A stretch of DNA of 64,000 bases. It comes from Saxidomus purpurata (lineage: Eukaryota; Mollusca; Bivalvia; Venerida; Veneridae). The stretch covers positions 34,544,872 through 34,608,871 of the forward strand of contig JAFMSR010000005.1 of the NCBI GenBank assembly GCA_022818135.1. The letters are read 5' to 3'. A model generated the notes under the pieces. That model had not been told where the DNA came from, made no database searches, and worked only from the letters and a program-made list of their open reading frames with translations. Of this stretch, positions 1 to 11,759 are shown in pieces; position 1 is the stretch's first letter; each line of letters starts with the position of its first letter. Both the position numbers and the translations under genes were made by a program.

Positions 1-125
1 TTTGCTGTCTGATCATGATCTACACTGTAAGCTATTCATTATTTTGCTGTCTGATCATGATCTGCACTGTGAGCTATTCAATTTTTTTTCTGTCTGATCA
101 TGATCTGCACTGTGAGCTGTTCATT
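1..125. repeat. Tandem repeat, three units of about 41 bp
   Basis: Three successive units each contain the word tgatcatgatctgcactg or a one-base variant of it, followed by a gagctattca-like segment and a T run. The same word recurs as single dispersed copies near 37.28 kb and 50.61 kb, so this is a local amplification of a dispersed repeat. The array may extend to the left of the window. Confidence 0.8.
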
Positions 126-730
126 TTTTTAACAATTTATGGTACTTTCCAAAGTGATAGATGGAAGAGTAAGTCTTGTGATGTGAATGCAAAAATTACA
201 ACTACATTCTTTAACATGGAAGTTCAACTAGGGGTCAAGAACATGTATTGCATCATCGCTATTTAAAACTTTATAAGTGCCAATTTTAGGCCAAAGTTTT
301 TATATTGCTTGGTTTATGGGAAGTTTTCTAAAATGTTGAGTATGAAGGACTTTTCCTACTGTATTGAACAGAGCACATATTGAACATCAGTCTACTGCAC
401 CTGTCAATAATCGTCATTTTCGAACAAAATAAACACTTTAAAATAATTACTTTCAATTATATATCCCTACTATTCTGACAATTCATTAACTAGTCTGTGA
501 AGTCGGAACAGCGGAAATAATACAAATAAAATATCAGTTCATAATGTCATTGTTATTCTACCTTTTCAAAACATAGGACAGGCAGTCGCATAAACCAAGA
601 GATATAAAAACTCTGGCCTTACCATGAGAGATCCAAGATGTGTACTGATTACAAATCAATCTTATGGTGTTAAAATACTGCAATAAAATTAGCAAATGAG
701 GTGTTCAATAAACAACACACTATTCAAACT

Positions 731-1319
731 AGAAATCATCAAAACAACCTTTCTGACAAATTTCAAGGATATCTGGGCTGAAAATGTAACATCTAGAGTG
801 TTAACAAGGTTTTTCCATATTTGGGCTGTGACCTAGTTTTTGACCCCAGATGACCCATATTCGAACTTGGGCTAGAAATCATCTTAACAACCTTTCTGAC
901 AAATTTCCAGGATATTTGGGCTGAAAATGTTACCTCTAGAGTGTTAACAAGGTTTTTCCATATTTGGGCTGTGTGACCTAGTTTTTGACCCCAGGTGACC
1001 CATATTAAAACTTGAGCTAGAAATCAACCAAACAACCTTTCTGACAAATTGCCAGGATATTTGGACTGAAACAGTAGCCTCTGGAGCCTTAACAAGATTT
1101 TTCTATTTTTGGGCTCTGTGACCTAGTTTTTGACCCCAGATGACCCATATTCGAACTCGTCCGAGTAATTACTGGGACAAACATCCTGACCAAGTTTCGT
1201 GACAATTGAGGAAAAAATGTGACCACTAGAGCGTTAACGAACTAAATGTGGACGGACGACGGACGACGGACATTCATCGATCCTAATAGCTCACCCTGAG
1301 CCAGCTCAGGTGAGCTAAA
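731..1319 (+). repeat. Tandem array of 143-146 bp units ending in a hairpin
   Basis: Units start near 731, 874 and 1019, with a diverged partial unit to about 1236. Each contains 'acaacctttctgacaaattt' and 'gacctagtttttgacccc'. The block finishes with a ggacgac short tandem near 1250-1270 and a palindrome at about 1290-1319 (tagctcacc ... ggtgagcta). The terminal hairpin followed by CTAA is reminiscent of the 3' end of Helitron-type elements, but no 5' TC end or Rep/helicase sequence is present, so the class is not established. Confidence 0.75.
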
Positions 1320-1482
1320 AAGGAATTAGAACATAGAACATTTTAAATGAAAGTCATGGCAGTATCAATTAAATACAAACAAAAATATTATGTTAATGTA
1401 AAAGAATCAAAATTAGAAATTGTGATACAGAATTTTGGAAAAAATTAACTTCCATAGTAAACGAAGTATTTTTTTGTCAAAC

Positions 1483-1871
1483 CTAATTACATTTATGATT
1501 GAAAATAACTCGTGTTTATCAATGGAACCATTTCCGTCCATATCATACATATTGAATGCCCACTTCAACTTCAGTCCTATATCGTTGGATGAAGTCATAT
1601 AAATTCCCATCAAAAATTCCTCGAAGTCTACACTTCCGTTTCCATCGCGGTCAAATGTTCGAAACACATTATCTGCAAAGTCTGTCGCGCCACCACCGAA
1701 CATGTTCCGATACACTTCCCTAAACTTCTCTTTATTTAAATACCTCCCATCGCGGGCATTTCTCTTAAAATCCCTGTGCCACTTTTGTATCTCGTCTATC
1801 GACATTTTTACATGTTTATTGAGTCGGGATAATTCACGTTTGCTTAATCCACCTGTTTGGGACCCTCCCAT
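1483..1871 (-). CDS. Recoverin / neuronal calcium sensor-like EF-hand protein, N-terminal coding exon
   Basis: The exon encodes about 129 residues of a Ca2+-sensor protein of the NCS family (recoverin, visinin-like, hippocalcin, frequenin). Read from the ATG at 1871 the product begins MGGSQTGGLSK. Gly2 and Thr6 fit the N-myristoylation consensus, and recoverin has a similar N-terminus. The first EF-hand (about residues 37-48) is degenerate, as is usual in the family. The second (loop 74-85, DRDGNGSVDFEE) and third (loop 110-121, DMDGNGSIDKHE) have complete Ca2+ ligands. Between them lies the family-like segment LKLKWAFNMYD. A splice acceptor (tttttcag) lies at about 1901-1905, so the exon carries some 29 bases of 5' UTR or upstream coding. 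A donor follows at 1482 (AG|gtttga) or possibly at 1490. The fourth EF-hand must lie on exons to the left of the window. Which subfamily member it is cannot be settled. Confidence 0.85.
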
Positions 1872-1989
1872 ATCAAAATCTACGTGTTCAATCTTCAAAA
1901 CTGAAAAATTATTTATTATGTTAATAAATATTGTTCACTATTAATCCATCTCATTAAATATTGAAAACAAAACATATAACGCTGTGCGT

Positions 1990-2683
1990 CACAAGACAAA
2001 AATAATTAAAGACTGCGCAAATATTAAATTAACCAATTACAAATGAATGACCAATAATTAAATGTGATTAAATTACAACAGGAGCGTATTGTGTTTACTC
2101 CCAACAATAGTGATTTACATGGTTTGGACCTCTGACAAGTAAATAAATACCTGGTGAATTTTTCTGCTCTTGTGTGACATAGATTTTAATATCCGATAAC
2201 GGACAGATGCATCGGCAGCAAATAAAGTCATTATATCATGTTATATTTATGTTCTACAAATCTGTCGGAACCATGAATTTTCAATATTGTACGCTAAGTG
2301 TGCACGTTTTACCGTGTCTTACATATTTAAATAAACGTTGACAAATGCCTGCAGTTATAACAAATTGCATCAAATCAATATTTCTGGTTGCAAGTGCTCT
2401 TCCCTTTTCTACCAATGCAGATTATGATCTGTCTGAGCACTCGTGTCCGCTACTCAGTCATTTAATTTTCAATCATAATCCCTTTTAACTACAATTGTAC
2501 TTAATCAAAATCAAAAGATGATCACAATGCAATGGTCGCAAAGGTAGAATCACTCATCATATAACATTTCTTAAGTATGGACAAAACACAATATATATGA
2601 TTATAACAGGTACAAGTCTACAGTTTGACATTTTATACGGATTTTTCTTTTAACATGCGAAAACAAAAACTGTCTTTAAAAAA
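1990..2683. other. Intergenic or 5' intronic sequence, nothing recognised
   Basis: AT-rich sequence upstream (on the minus strand) of the calcium-sensor exon. It may hold the gene's first intron or promoter, but I see no convincing exon or element. Confidence 0.4.
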
Positions 2684-3241
2684 GATTTTCGGCGCAGTTT
2701 TGAGTAACAATATAAACGCAATTGGGAGCTAGATTTTATAGAAAAAAATAAGAAAAAAAATACACCTAGACCGGGAATCGAACACATGGTCGTTCGCTTA
2801 CAGTTATGTTAGTTTGAATGCACTACCGACTGAGCTAGGCGGCCATTTGGCTACTGTCTTTCAAACTGTATATAGTATGTATCGTGACATGTGCACTAGG
2901 AAAACAAACATAATCCTTGTTTCTCTTATCAAATAAGTTACTCGAGTTATTGACTGTTATTCACTGGCCGAGAAAGACTGAAATCTAACATTAGTTTGGC
3001 GGCAACAACATATTATGTTGATAGATATGAATTATTTACTTACTTAAATTATAAACGACTGAAAACGCAAGAGTATTTTATTGACCTGTCTCTTCAGCAT
3101 TACCATATTTAAAGGTGCCTTACAGCGTAAAGTTGTCAATTCAAAAAATCTTATACATTTCACTTGTCATTTCATTGGCGGTTGAAAAGTTCCAAACTTC
3201 CGGACAAAAGCTAGCTTTATACGGCTGCGCCGAAAAAAATC
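2684..3241 (-). mobile_element. Inverted-repeat element carrying a tRNA-like segment (copy 1)
   Basis: The ends are inverted copies of a short terminus: GATTTTCGGCGCAG at 2684-2697, and on the other strand GATTTTTTTCGGCGCAG at 3241-3225. Inside is a minus-strand tRNA-like segment (listed separately), then a body containing 'caacatattatgttgata', 'gtattttattgacct', 'aaaggtgccttacag' and 'cggttgaaaagttcca'. All of these recur in the same order at 59.69-59.90 kb, so this is a dispersed family. The short inverted termini and lack of an open frame suggest a non-autonomous DNA transposon that captured or carries a tRNA-derived promoter; a composite SINE is the alternative. I see no clear target-site duplication. 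Confidence 0.65.
2764..2844 (-). other. tRNA-derived sequence (Pol III A and B boxes)
   Basis: On the minus strand an A-box-like TAGCTCAGTCGG is followed about 45 bases later by a B-box-like GTTCGATTCCC, then a run of T that could terminate Pol III. The distal acceptor halves do not pair and the segment between the arms is too long for a normal tRNA, so this is a tRNA-derived part of a repeat and not a tRNA gene. Confidence 0.7.
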
Positions 3242-3344
3242 AGATGAATTGAAATGTAAATCCCTTGTAACGTAACAATAATTTCGAAATAAAACCTTAT
3301 CAAGTAATAGTTAAAGCTATTATGACAAAATCAAAGCAAAATAG

Positions 3345-3503
3345 ATACAGTAAACCCCGTATAACGAACAACTTGGGAACCTTTTATCTGGAGTATGTTC
3401 GTATTAAATATAGAAAGAAAACAATCAGGCCCAGAACATTTGTTCCTCACATTGTATATCCGGAATTTCGCTATATCCGACGTTTATACGGACTTTACTG
3501 TAT
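3345..3503. mobile_element. Short MITE-like element with ACAGTAAA termini
   Basis: The left end reads tacagtaaaccccgtataac. The right end, on the opposite strand, reads tacagtaaagtccgtataaa. The interior contains 'tatatccggaatttcgctat'. A related element lies at about 41.39-41.58 kb and a cousin with the same first eleven bases at 26.40-26.58 kb. At about 160 bp with no coding capacity it fits a MITE. A 100-residue open frame that overlaps it is fortuitous. Confidence 0.7.
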
Positions 3504-5620
3504 CGCACACGAATGTAACCACATGCGTGTGCTTATTCTGCAAGTATTTATGCTTCAAAGAAGAACTATAACTATAAATATCTATATGAAAAACATACAA
3601 CTTCCTATTCAAGTACAAAACTGATGAGAGATCAGACTATATTGTATAAGGCACCAATGCCGACAGTAGAAAGAGATCATTAATGATTGCAGTAAATACA
3701 GAACGACAAATATAGATGATATTACGAACTCGTTAAGTTTATAGAGTGTACGTTTATTGTCATTCTTGTCAGTGGATCTGGCTACTTCACGAAATTTAAA
3801 CCATTTGATAAAACTATCTTAAATATTTTGAACTACATTAATTAAGCAATTGATTATTGATTGGTAGATAAATATACAACTGTCAATCCTACAATAATCA
3901 CATATGAACAATTCAATGAAAACTGAGCCTAACTAGAGCTAGAAATGCATTAAAAATTGTATTTGAAAATAGAAATGCAAACATTTCTTTACTACTAAAT
4001 AGTATTGATATTCCATATGCATATATATTTTATACCATTGGAATAAACAGAGATATGCTTACCACTAGAAAGCTCATGGATGCATCTATATTTGCAGCAA
4101 AACCACGTAACTGAAGGACAAGAAAAACTATTTCATTCGAAGTCAGGTCATATCGGAAGTTCAAACGATCCTCAACCGCAGAAGGGTAGCTTTTAACTGG
4201 TTTTAAAATTATCTTTTTTTTTCATAAAATCTAAGAGAAGGCAATTTATGATTTATATCTTCACTGTTGGTAGGGAATTGCGATAAGGTGCTTGTTTTTG
4301 TACAAAAATAAGCCTGTCGGATTTAAACATACCTCTTATCAAAGCTGAAAGATGTTCGTGACATCGGAAACATGACCGTGTACCGACGTTTAGTCTTTTT
4401 ATATTCATTTCAAATGACACAAGTTAACTAGCGTATTCTCTGCGTCTACTATTTGTCTTACGTACGTGCATAAAACTTAGATTAATACCCTTTTATGATT
4501 CCTTACATGGAATAAGACACTGTGCCTTTGTAAAATTATGTGAAAACTATAAAAATTATTTCAAGCATTTTGCAACTTCTTTATAGTTATATAGTTTATT
4601 GTATTTTAGTATTGACATATTTGTTCATGAATCATTGTAATTTATTAAAAATAAAGCATAAGTACTTTTCTACAACTGCAAAATCTTGAAGTAAGTTTCA
4701 ATACTCTTCTTTACGAATATAGTGACTTCAACATTTCTGATCTAGGTAGCACTATTAAAATTAATTGTTTAATTAAATGTTAATTGTATGTTACTTTTAA
4801 GATTGTGTAAGCAAATATGTATTTGTCGATTATTTACTGCAATTTAGGGTGTTAAGAATAATATACAAAGCATCCAAACAAGCGTGACAGCTTGAACTTG
4901 AATTTCGCGTTTATCTAAAACTGTATGAACACTATACTCGTAGTCACAAACTATTTTAGTGAATTGTTAATAAGAAGATAGTCCTATCGAAAGCCGAAGA
5001 GTTTTTGACAGATGCTATTATGAAGCTTTCAAAGAACAGTGTTTGTGTGTTTTACGTTGGCATGAGACAAGAGAGCCTACAACACATGTTGCACGCGTGT
5101 TCGACAGTCGCGAACTACGTCAGCGTCACAAATATAGAAAATATGTAAATCGATTTGAAAACGATGAACTTTTATGATAATATTATGACAGTTGTGAGTA
5201 AACAAAAAATCCGATTTCCACATTTTTGTTTCGTTTATTATACCGTGCTGAACTTTTATCCTAAAGTTGAGTCTTGTACACTTAATAGCCATTACGTCTA
5301 GCCATATTCTCATACCTGCCCTGTCTCTTTATCCGACATTTTCAAACTGACATTAAAATCATGTCCGTATTCTGTTAATTTTTGCCCGAATAAGTTAAAA
5401 GTACGAACACGTAGCGGACCCGAAATAATTTTAAACTTTACACATCAATTGACATCTAGCAAAATAGGAAAAGACAGCATTATTTAGAATAACGACAGCG
5501 CACCTGTCTATTCGCGCCACATTAATATTACAATTATCCTCTTTTCTATCAAATAAATTGATCAGACGCCAGGTGTCAATCAAAAAACTCCAAAACCCAA
5601 AAAAAATCAACTTTGAAAAA
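3504..5620. other. Non-coding stretch, nothing recognised
   Basis: AT-rich intergenic sequence with many stops in all frames. I found no exon, tRNA or clear repeat structure. Confidence 0.4.
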
Positions 5621-5635
5621 ATGTGTGTGGGTGTG

Positions 5636-5891
<256 letters not shown>

Positions 5892-6162
5892 ATTGTCAGT
5901 AGACAGTTAAATTTGTCACAAAGACAAGTAACGGTATTCATAAGCATTTCGACTAGAAAAAAAACTTCTGGGTAACTTACAAGACTTAAAAAGGGACGGT
6001 ATCTATCCAATTTTCTAATAGAATTACAGTGAGTGATTTCTTTGATGTAGATATCGAATGTAGGTAATATAGTTGACTTAAAGCCAATATCTTGGATTGG
6101 ACTAAATATAAATCAAAATCCACAGTAAAATGGAACATAATATAAAGTTGTTTAAAAATTTT

Positions 6163-6211
<49 letters not shown>

Positions 6212-6303
6212 AAAAAAAAAAAAAAAAAAAAACCCCCCCCCCCCCCCCACCAAAAAAAAAAAAAAAAAAAAAAAACCCAAAAAAAAAAAAAAAAAAAAAA
6301 AAA

Positions 6304-6348
<45 letters not shown>
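6163..6348. repeat. Abnormal homopolymer block (poly-A and poly-C)
   Basis: Runs of A (about 45, 20, 19 and 27 bases, broken by single C or CCC) alternate with C runs of up to about 43 bases. It lies 270 bases from the poly-G block, and the two may mark one poorly resolved locus. Confidence 0.85.
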
Positions 6349-6349
<1 letters not shown>

Positions 6350-6351
<2 letters not shown>

Positions 6352-7387
6352 CTATGAAAGTTCTATTTTAAGTTATAGTTCAATTTCTCTGATTTTATCT
6401 GAGACATTGGTCATCATGAAACCAGCTTTAACCAACGCAGATACTGACGAACCCCACTAGTACAATAACTCTCCATATTATTGAAGCAGTCAAGCTAAGA
6501 CTGCAATTTCTACCAAATGTAAAATTTACATCATACAACGTCAGGTAATATATATGAACACCAGTACTAGTATCCATGCTTTAGATATCAACACGTGAAC
6601 ATATTTACAAAACGTAAAACAATGGATATATTGATATAAAACGTATATGTTAAATGCAATGAACCATAAACTCATTTAACACTATGTGACCTAATCGTAT
6701 TTCAGATCATCAAAATAGAAACAGAAAACAAACATAAGGTAATAACATTATCAGGTATTTAAGAAAACTTACATTTTCTGTTAATGTTTGAAACGTACAA
6801 GTCAAATGGTATTGTAAAACGTCTGACACCCCTTCTAGCATTTATGGTGTTAAGCTCCTTACATTAATTTTACGTAAACTATCTCGAAAATGTATTAAAT
6901 TTAAAGTATCAAAATTTAAATATTAAAAAAAGTGTATGCTAAAGGAAATGGGCTAAAACTGTAAAAGAAATTGAGAATAAATGACATTTTAGTTCATTCA
7001 AACTGGGAATTGAATCACTTCAGGGGACACATGGGCCTTTGAAAACTTAAATCGCTCTTTCCTGAAATTCATTACCTTTTCATTCTATTAAAGAATGCCT
7101 TTTACAGAAATGTTAAATGCTAAAAAAATAAATTAGTCATTCTGTCTAGCTGGGCAAAAAGTGTTCTACTTGTTAAATACAGCCTTGACATTTACTTCTA
7201 AGCGTTGAGTAAGCTGTTCTGCAATTCTAATATCAAATCGTTTCAATAAATGCGCATTTGCCTGTGGAATAGAATGTGACACCTATTAATTTATTTACCA
7301 ACATTTTGATTTTCATAATCAGATAATTCTTAAACATAAATGAGAATTTGATAAAGGTGAAATAATTTTCATATTCAAATTGTTTGG
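6350..7387. other. Upstream region of the first CAP-repeat gene
   Basis: AT-rich non-coding sequence. Apart from the TATA element at its right edge I see nothing identifiable. Confidence 0.4.
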
Positions 7388-7395
7388 TATATAAA
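7388..7395 (+). promoter_or_regulatory. TATA box of CAP-repeat gene 1
   Basis: TATATAAA lies 106 bases upstream of the start codon. The paralogue at 20.03 kb has the same octamer 80 bases upstream of its start, which supports a real core promoter in both. Confidence 0.6.
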
Positions 7396-7493
7396 GAGGA
7401 ATCGCCAGAAGCATTGCATAGAACCCCTGGAGACGTTCTTGTCTTGTTATCAAGGAGGTCTACTTCTCGGGGAGATCAACGAAGTTTGTAACC

Positions 7494-10400
7494 ATGTTTA
7501 CCCTACAACTTTCTCTGTTGTTCTTGTTGGTGCTTGGAGCATATTGTGAAAGCGCGGAGAGGTTTATGCAATACATTGTGGGAAGACATAATGACTTCAG
7601 ACAGAAATGGTATATGGGCAGACAATGGGAAAAAATGGTAAGTCCAAGTTTATACATATATAAGACTTTTTTGTTCGCTTTCTTCCCAAAAGACTTTGAA
7701 ATTATAATTTCCTGCAATAGGGCCATACTTCACTATGACAAAGCAAGATGCTTAAGACATAATAAACGATTTGAAAGCATGTAAGAAAATATTTTACTAG
7801 AATAGTCCAAAAAAGAATTTCTCTTTATTCAATAAAAATAAAACTATCACAAATTCATATACTTAAGTTATAACTTTGTTAATATCTATTTTTTTCTAAG
7901 ATAAATCAGTGCTTAATGTTTTTCTTAACATAACAAGTCAATAGTCACTTTTAAATGAAATATCACTATAGTTTTCGTATTGAATGAAGTTATACAACGT
8001 AACGCTTTATGAAACTGTAGTACCGGTAAATCTTTCTTTAAAGCCCTAAACGAAAACGTTATACGTTGAGATATTAGATCATAGTACTCATTAACATGGT
8101 CGTACTGAAATCAAATTAAATCAACATTGGTGCAATCATTTAACTTAAAGCAGTCTAAATAATTATACAGAAAAAGAAATGATGAAATATTTTTTGAAAC
8201 ATCAAGAATCATATGAAAACAAAATCAAAATGTATTGTTTTAGGTATTTGTATATTTATTACGTTGGGATCATTAAGCAATATCTAACATCATGTACGTT
8301 TCTAAAAATTTAAAACGTCGATGCTCAAACTATGACAACAGTAATAAGCTATTAATCAGAAAAGAAGAAAAAACCTGTAATATCATAACTTTTGGTTGAC
8401 ATTGGTTTTGATCTCTTGTTGAAATTTGTATTCATACCTCATTAAATCATGGTGCATACTATTCCGTTTAACTTCTTTAAATGCGCATATTCTCACCTTC
8501 CATATACGTTATACTATTGTTTTCGAGTCTGTTATCACGTCTCTAATATTTCTTAACCAAATAGAAAACAGCTAGGAAACCTGACTGTAGACCGACTGTT
8601 TTGTAACTTTAAGCTTTTATAGAAGGGTCGAGACTTCGTTCCCTACCTCCTTAAACTTAACTCTACGTAGCCTCAATCTTCGAAGCTGTTTCCATCTGGA
8701 GTGAATCGAGAGAGTGTTAAATTTATACTGTTAACAGCTTGTTTCGCAATCGAGAACAGATAATAAAAAACATAAAATGAATTTAGAGTTTACCGTACAA
8801 AGTTCTTATTTTGTACTACTTAAGCGCGAACAGGCATCTTGGAGCAGCCTAAGTCATTACATCAGCAATAATCATTCCTCACATGACGGATTGAATTGAG
8901 GTTTGTGGAGCAACACAAACAATAACAAAATTATCTCTGTCTTTCTTACCGAAACTTTAAAATAAAATCTAACTTAATTCTGCTTTTTTGGCGCCCGAAT
9001 ACCGTCTTTCTTAATCAGAAAAGCCGTTTAGTAGATGGTAAGAGATATACGTCCTTAAAAGTATTTGACAATATTCGTAACGGTTGTAGGAGCATGACAA
9101 TATGTTTACGTGCACTAAGTTCCCGATACACACTATACATTATTGTTTCCATTTTATGTATTTCCCATTTTCATTTATTACCGGGGTTTAATATCCACGA
9201 TATTAAAGCATTTCATGTATTCATAGGCTGTGATTTTTTCCTGACCAACGTTCCTGCGAATAAACATTACTTACCCGCTTTAAACAAACAAAAAACTGCC
9301 AGCTTTCTAAAAGGTCGATCGGTAACGGGGAGAAAATTGAAAATTAAGAATTAATTGATTTTTGATTTATACCGTACAGGAATGGGACAATTCCCTAGCA
9401 GAGAAGGCAGACATGAGCATGTCAGAATGTAAAATGGGTGACGGGTACTACAGTGGTGGTCATCACTATGCCTACTACAGTGGTAGTAACAATTTCAACA
9501 ACATCCGTAGAACGTTTGACGAATGGTCCAATGGAATGGATGGCTTTGACTGGAAAAACAATGAGGGAGAGTTCTATCAGGTTATTTTTGAAGCTTTCCA
9601 TCTTCACAATACATCCTTAAAAGGATTGCAAACTACTACCGTTTATTGTCAACTTTTTCATTACTTTCGGACAAAATGCCGTTTACCTTTTCTGTTGTAG
9701 AAACAATGGACTCACAATAGTGTATAAATATCTCCACTTTTCTTTGCTGCTGTATGGCAGGACACATAATTATCAAAGAAAAAATGATGTACATTGTATA
9801 CTAACTTTCAAACCAAAAGTTTATTTATCATCTAGGTTCAGTTAATCTTATCATAGATAAAATATTTTTCTATCAGATGGACTGGTACCGAGGCCGTTCA
9901 GTTGGTTGTGCCATGAGATACTGTTCCTCATTCTTTGCTAATGGTGAAAATTACAACAACATGTGGTTCTTCGGGTGCTTCTACGAGCAAAAGTATGTCA
10001 ACACTTTCATTGTTATGTTTTACATCGCATTTTTAAATATCTTAACAATTACCGTTTAAAATAAGAACCCTGCCGATAAAAGTTTATTATATGTACGGCT
10101 AATGAATATATTGAATCAGTCAGAATGATTCTTTCTCTGTTATTAGATTTGTTTATCTTTGTTTTATGTCCATAATTCATATCGAAGCCACTTTGCATTG
10201 CAGCGAAAATAATGAGAATTATGACTTCGAAGGCGGGTACAACTGGAACGGTAATGGTTATAACAATTGGTACGGTGATAACTTCAACAACGGCGGTAAC
10301 TACATGAATAATGGCTTCTATAACGGATATGGTAATGGCGATTATGGTTACAATAATTACTGGAACGGTAATGATAACAACGGCAATTATTATTATAACA

Positions 10401-11700
10401 ATGGTTATTACTGGAATGGCTTCCCTAACTACAACAACAACTGGAATAACAATTACTATAATGGCGGTTACAACTGGAATAGCAATCCATACTACGGCAA
10501 CTACTACAACGGCGGTAACTCCTGGAACAATGATTACTACAACAACTGGTACGGAAATGGTAACTACTACAATGGTGGTTACAACTGGAACGGCAATCCA
10601 TACTTCGGCAACTATTACAACGGAGGTAACTACTGGAACAGTGATTACTATAACAACTGGAACGGAAATGGTAACTACAACAATGGAGGATACATGAATA
10701 ATGACTACTACAACAATTGGAACGGAATGTAATACATAGGTATTACATGAACATGACATAAACAACTGGAACGGAAATGGTAACTACTACAATAGGGGGT
10801 ATTACATGAACAATGACTACTACAACAACTGGAACGGAAATGGTAACTACTACAATAGGGGGTATAACATGAACAATGACTACTACAACAACTGGAACGG
10901 AAATGGTGACTACTACAATAGGGGGTATTACATGAACAATGACTACTACAACAACTGGAACGGAAATGTGACTACTACAATAGAGGGTATTTCATGAAAA
11001 TGACTACTACAACAACTGGAACGGAAATGGTGACTACTACAATAGAGGGTATTACATGAACAATGACTACTACAACAACTGGAATGGAAACGGTGACTTC
11101 AATAGGGGATATTACTGGAATAACAATAACTTCAACGGAAATTACTACAACAATAGAGGTTACTACATGAACGATAATTATAACAACGGATTTGGAAATT
11201 TCTACAACAGCGAAATGGATGGTTATAACTACAACAATTGGAACGGGTATGGAAACTTCAACAACGACGGAATGAATGGCTTCAACTACAATATGGAGGA
11301 AAATAGTTAGTGTGTTTAAAGATCTTTTTTTTAAATGAACCATCAAAGATAATAAATCATTGCTAGAAAATCAAATACATTTAATCTTGTGTATACAACA
11401 CAATTGCAAAAACTGTATTAAAAATGTTCTTAACAAAACTAATATGCAATTTAAAATTGTTTTCTTAGTAGATAAAGGCAATTCGAAATTTGACCTTTTA
11501 TGTATTTGTATGTTCATTAGAATTATCATTGCGAAAGTATTACCTCTATATACTGATGATTAAAATTACACAGATTCCATCACTTCCCTTCTATGTTTAC
11601 AGTGGAATGTGGAGACAAGATGCCAAGCTGTATGGAAAACATGTGCAACAACTATTTCTACAGGATGTTTCAGTGCAGAAGTACCTGCGGTCAATGCTAG
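7494..11700 (+). CDS. Secreted CAP-domain protein with Asn/Tyr/Gly repeats and C-terminal ShKT domain (copy 1, frame broken)
   Basis: Five exons: 7494-7637, 9380-9580, 9877-9992, 10204-11305 and 11603-11700, all with GT...AG borders and matching phases. Exon 1 gives a signal peptide (about residues 1-18, ending LGAYC) and the CAP start RFMQYIVGRHNDFR. Exon 2 continues EWDNSLAEKADMSMSEC and exon 3 gives WYRGRSVGCAMRYC...WFFGCFYEQ. This order matches the CAP/SCP-TAPS fold (HNDxR, WDxxLA, VGC...C, C-Y), but the usual GHYTQ motif is EFYQ, so the cavity histidine is lost. Exon 4 is an Asn/Tyr/Gly/Trp repeat region. Exon 5 encodes ECGDKMPSC...C...C-x3-C-x2-C, a six-cysteine ShKT domain, then stop. 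Exon 4 has a stop at 10730 and three frame changes (near 10722-10765, 10969 and 10995), all inside the 63-bp repeats; the frames before and after are intact and match the paralogue. It may be a pseudogene, or the assembly may be wrong there. An extracellular structural role is inferred. Confidence 0.8.
10440..11110 (+). repeat. Intragenic 63-bp coding minisatellite in CAP-repeat gene 1
   Basis: Units of 21 codons follow the pattern GYYMNNDYYNNWNGNGNYYN plus Arg. They are nearly identical at nucleotide level from about 10690 onward. Earlier units (10440-10690) are more diverged, with GYNWNGNPYFGNYYNGG-type variants. One unit near 10722-10770 is 14 bp short, and two others lack a single base each; these disrupt the frame. 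Confidence 0.85.
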
Positions 11701-11747
11701 AGGCGCTAGTAAAGTAGCGTTAGTTTTGCTCTCATTTAGATACAAGG

Positions 11748-11753
11748 AATAAA
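11748..11753 (+). terminator. Polyadenylation signal of CAP-repeat gene 1
   Basis: AATAAA 48 bases after the ShKT exon's stop codon, on the coding strand, at a normal 3' UTR position. Confidence 0.65.
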
Positions 11754-11759
11754 CACATT

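Noticed and set aside
3322..3624. 100-residue plus-strand open frame
   Set aside because: It runs through the MITE at 3345-3503, whose termini and interior explain the sequence; no domain, no splice context.
10311..10697. Thr/Met/Ile-rich plus-strand frame
   Set aside because: Alternative frame of the same repeat exon; not in phase with exon 3.
10049..10765. 238-residue Val/Ile-rich minus-strand frame (similarly 10975-11346 and 21784-22203 minus)
   Set aside because: Antisense shadow of the Asn/Tyr repeat exons; the plus-strand frames are supported by exon structure and the paralogue.
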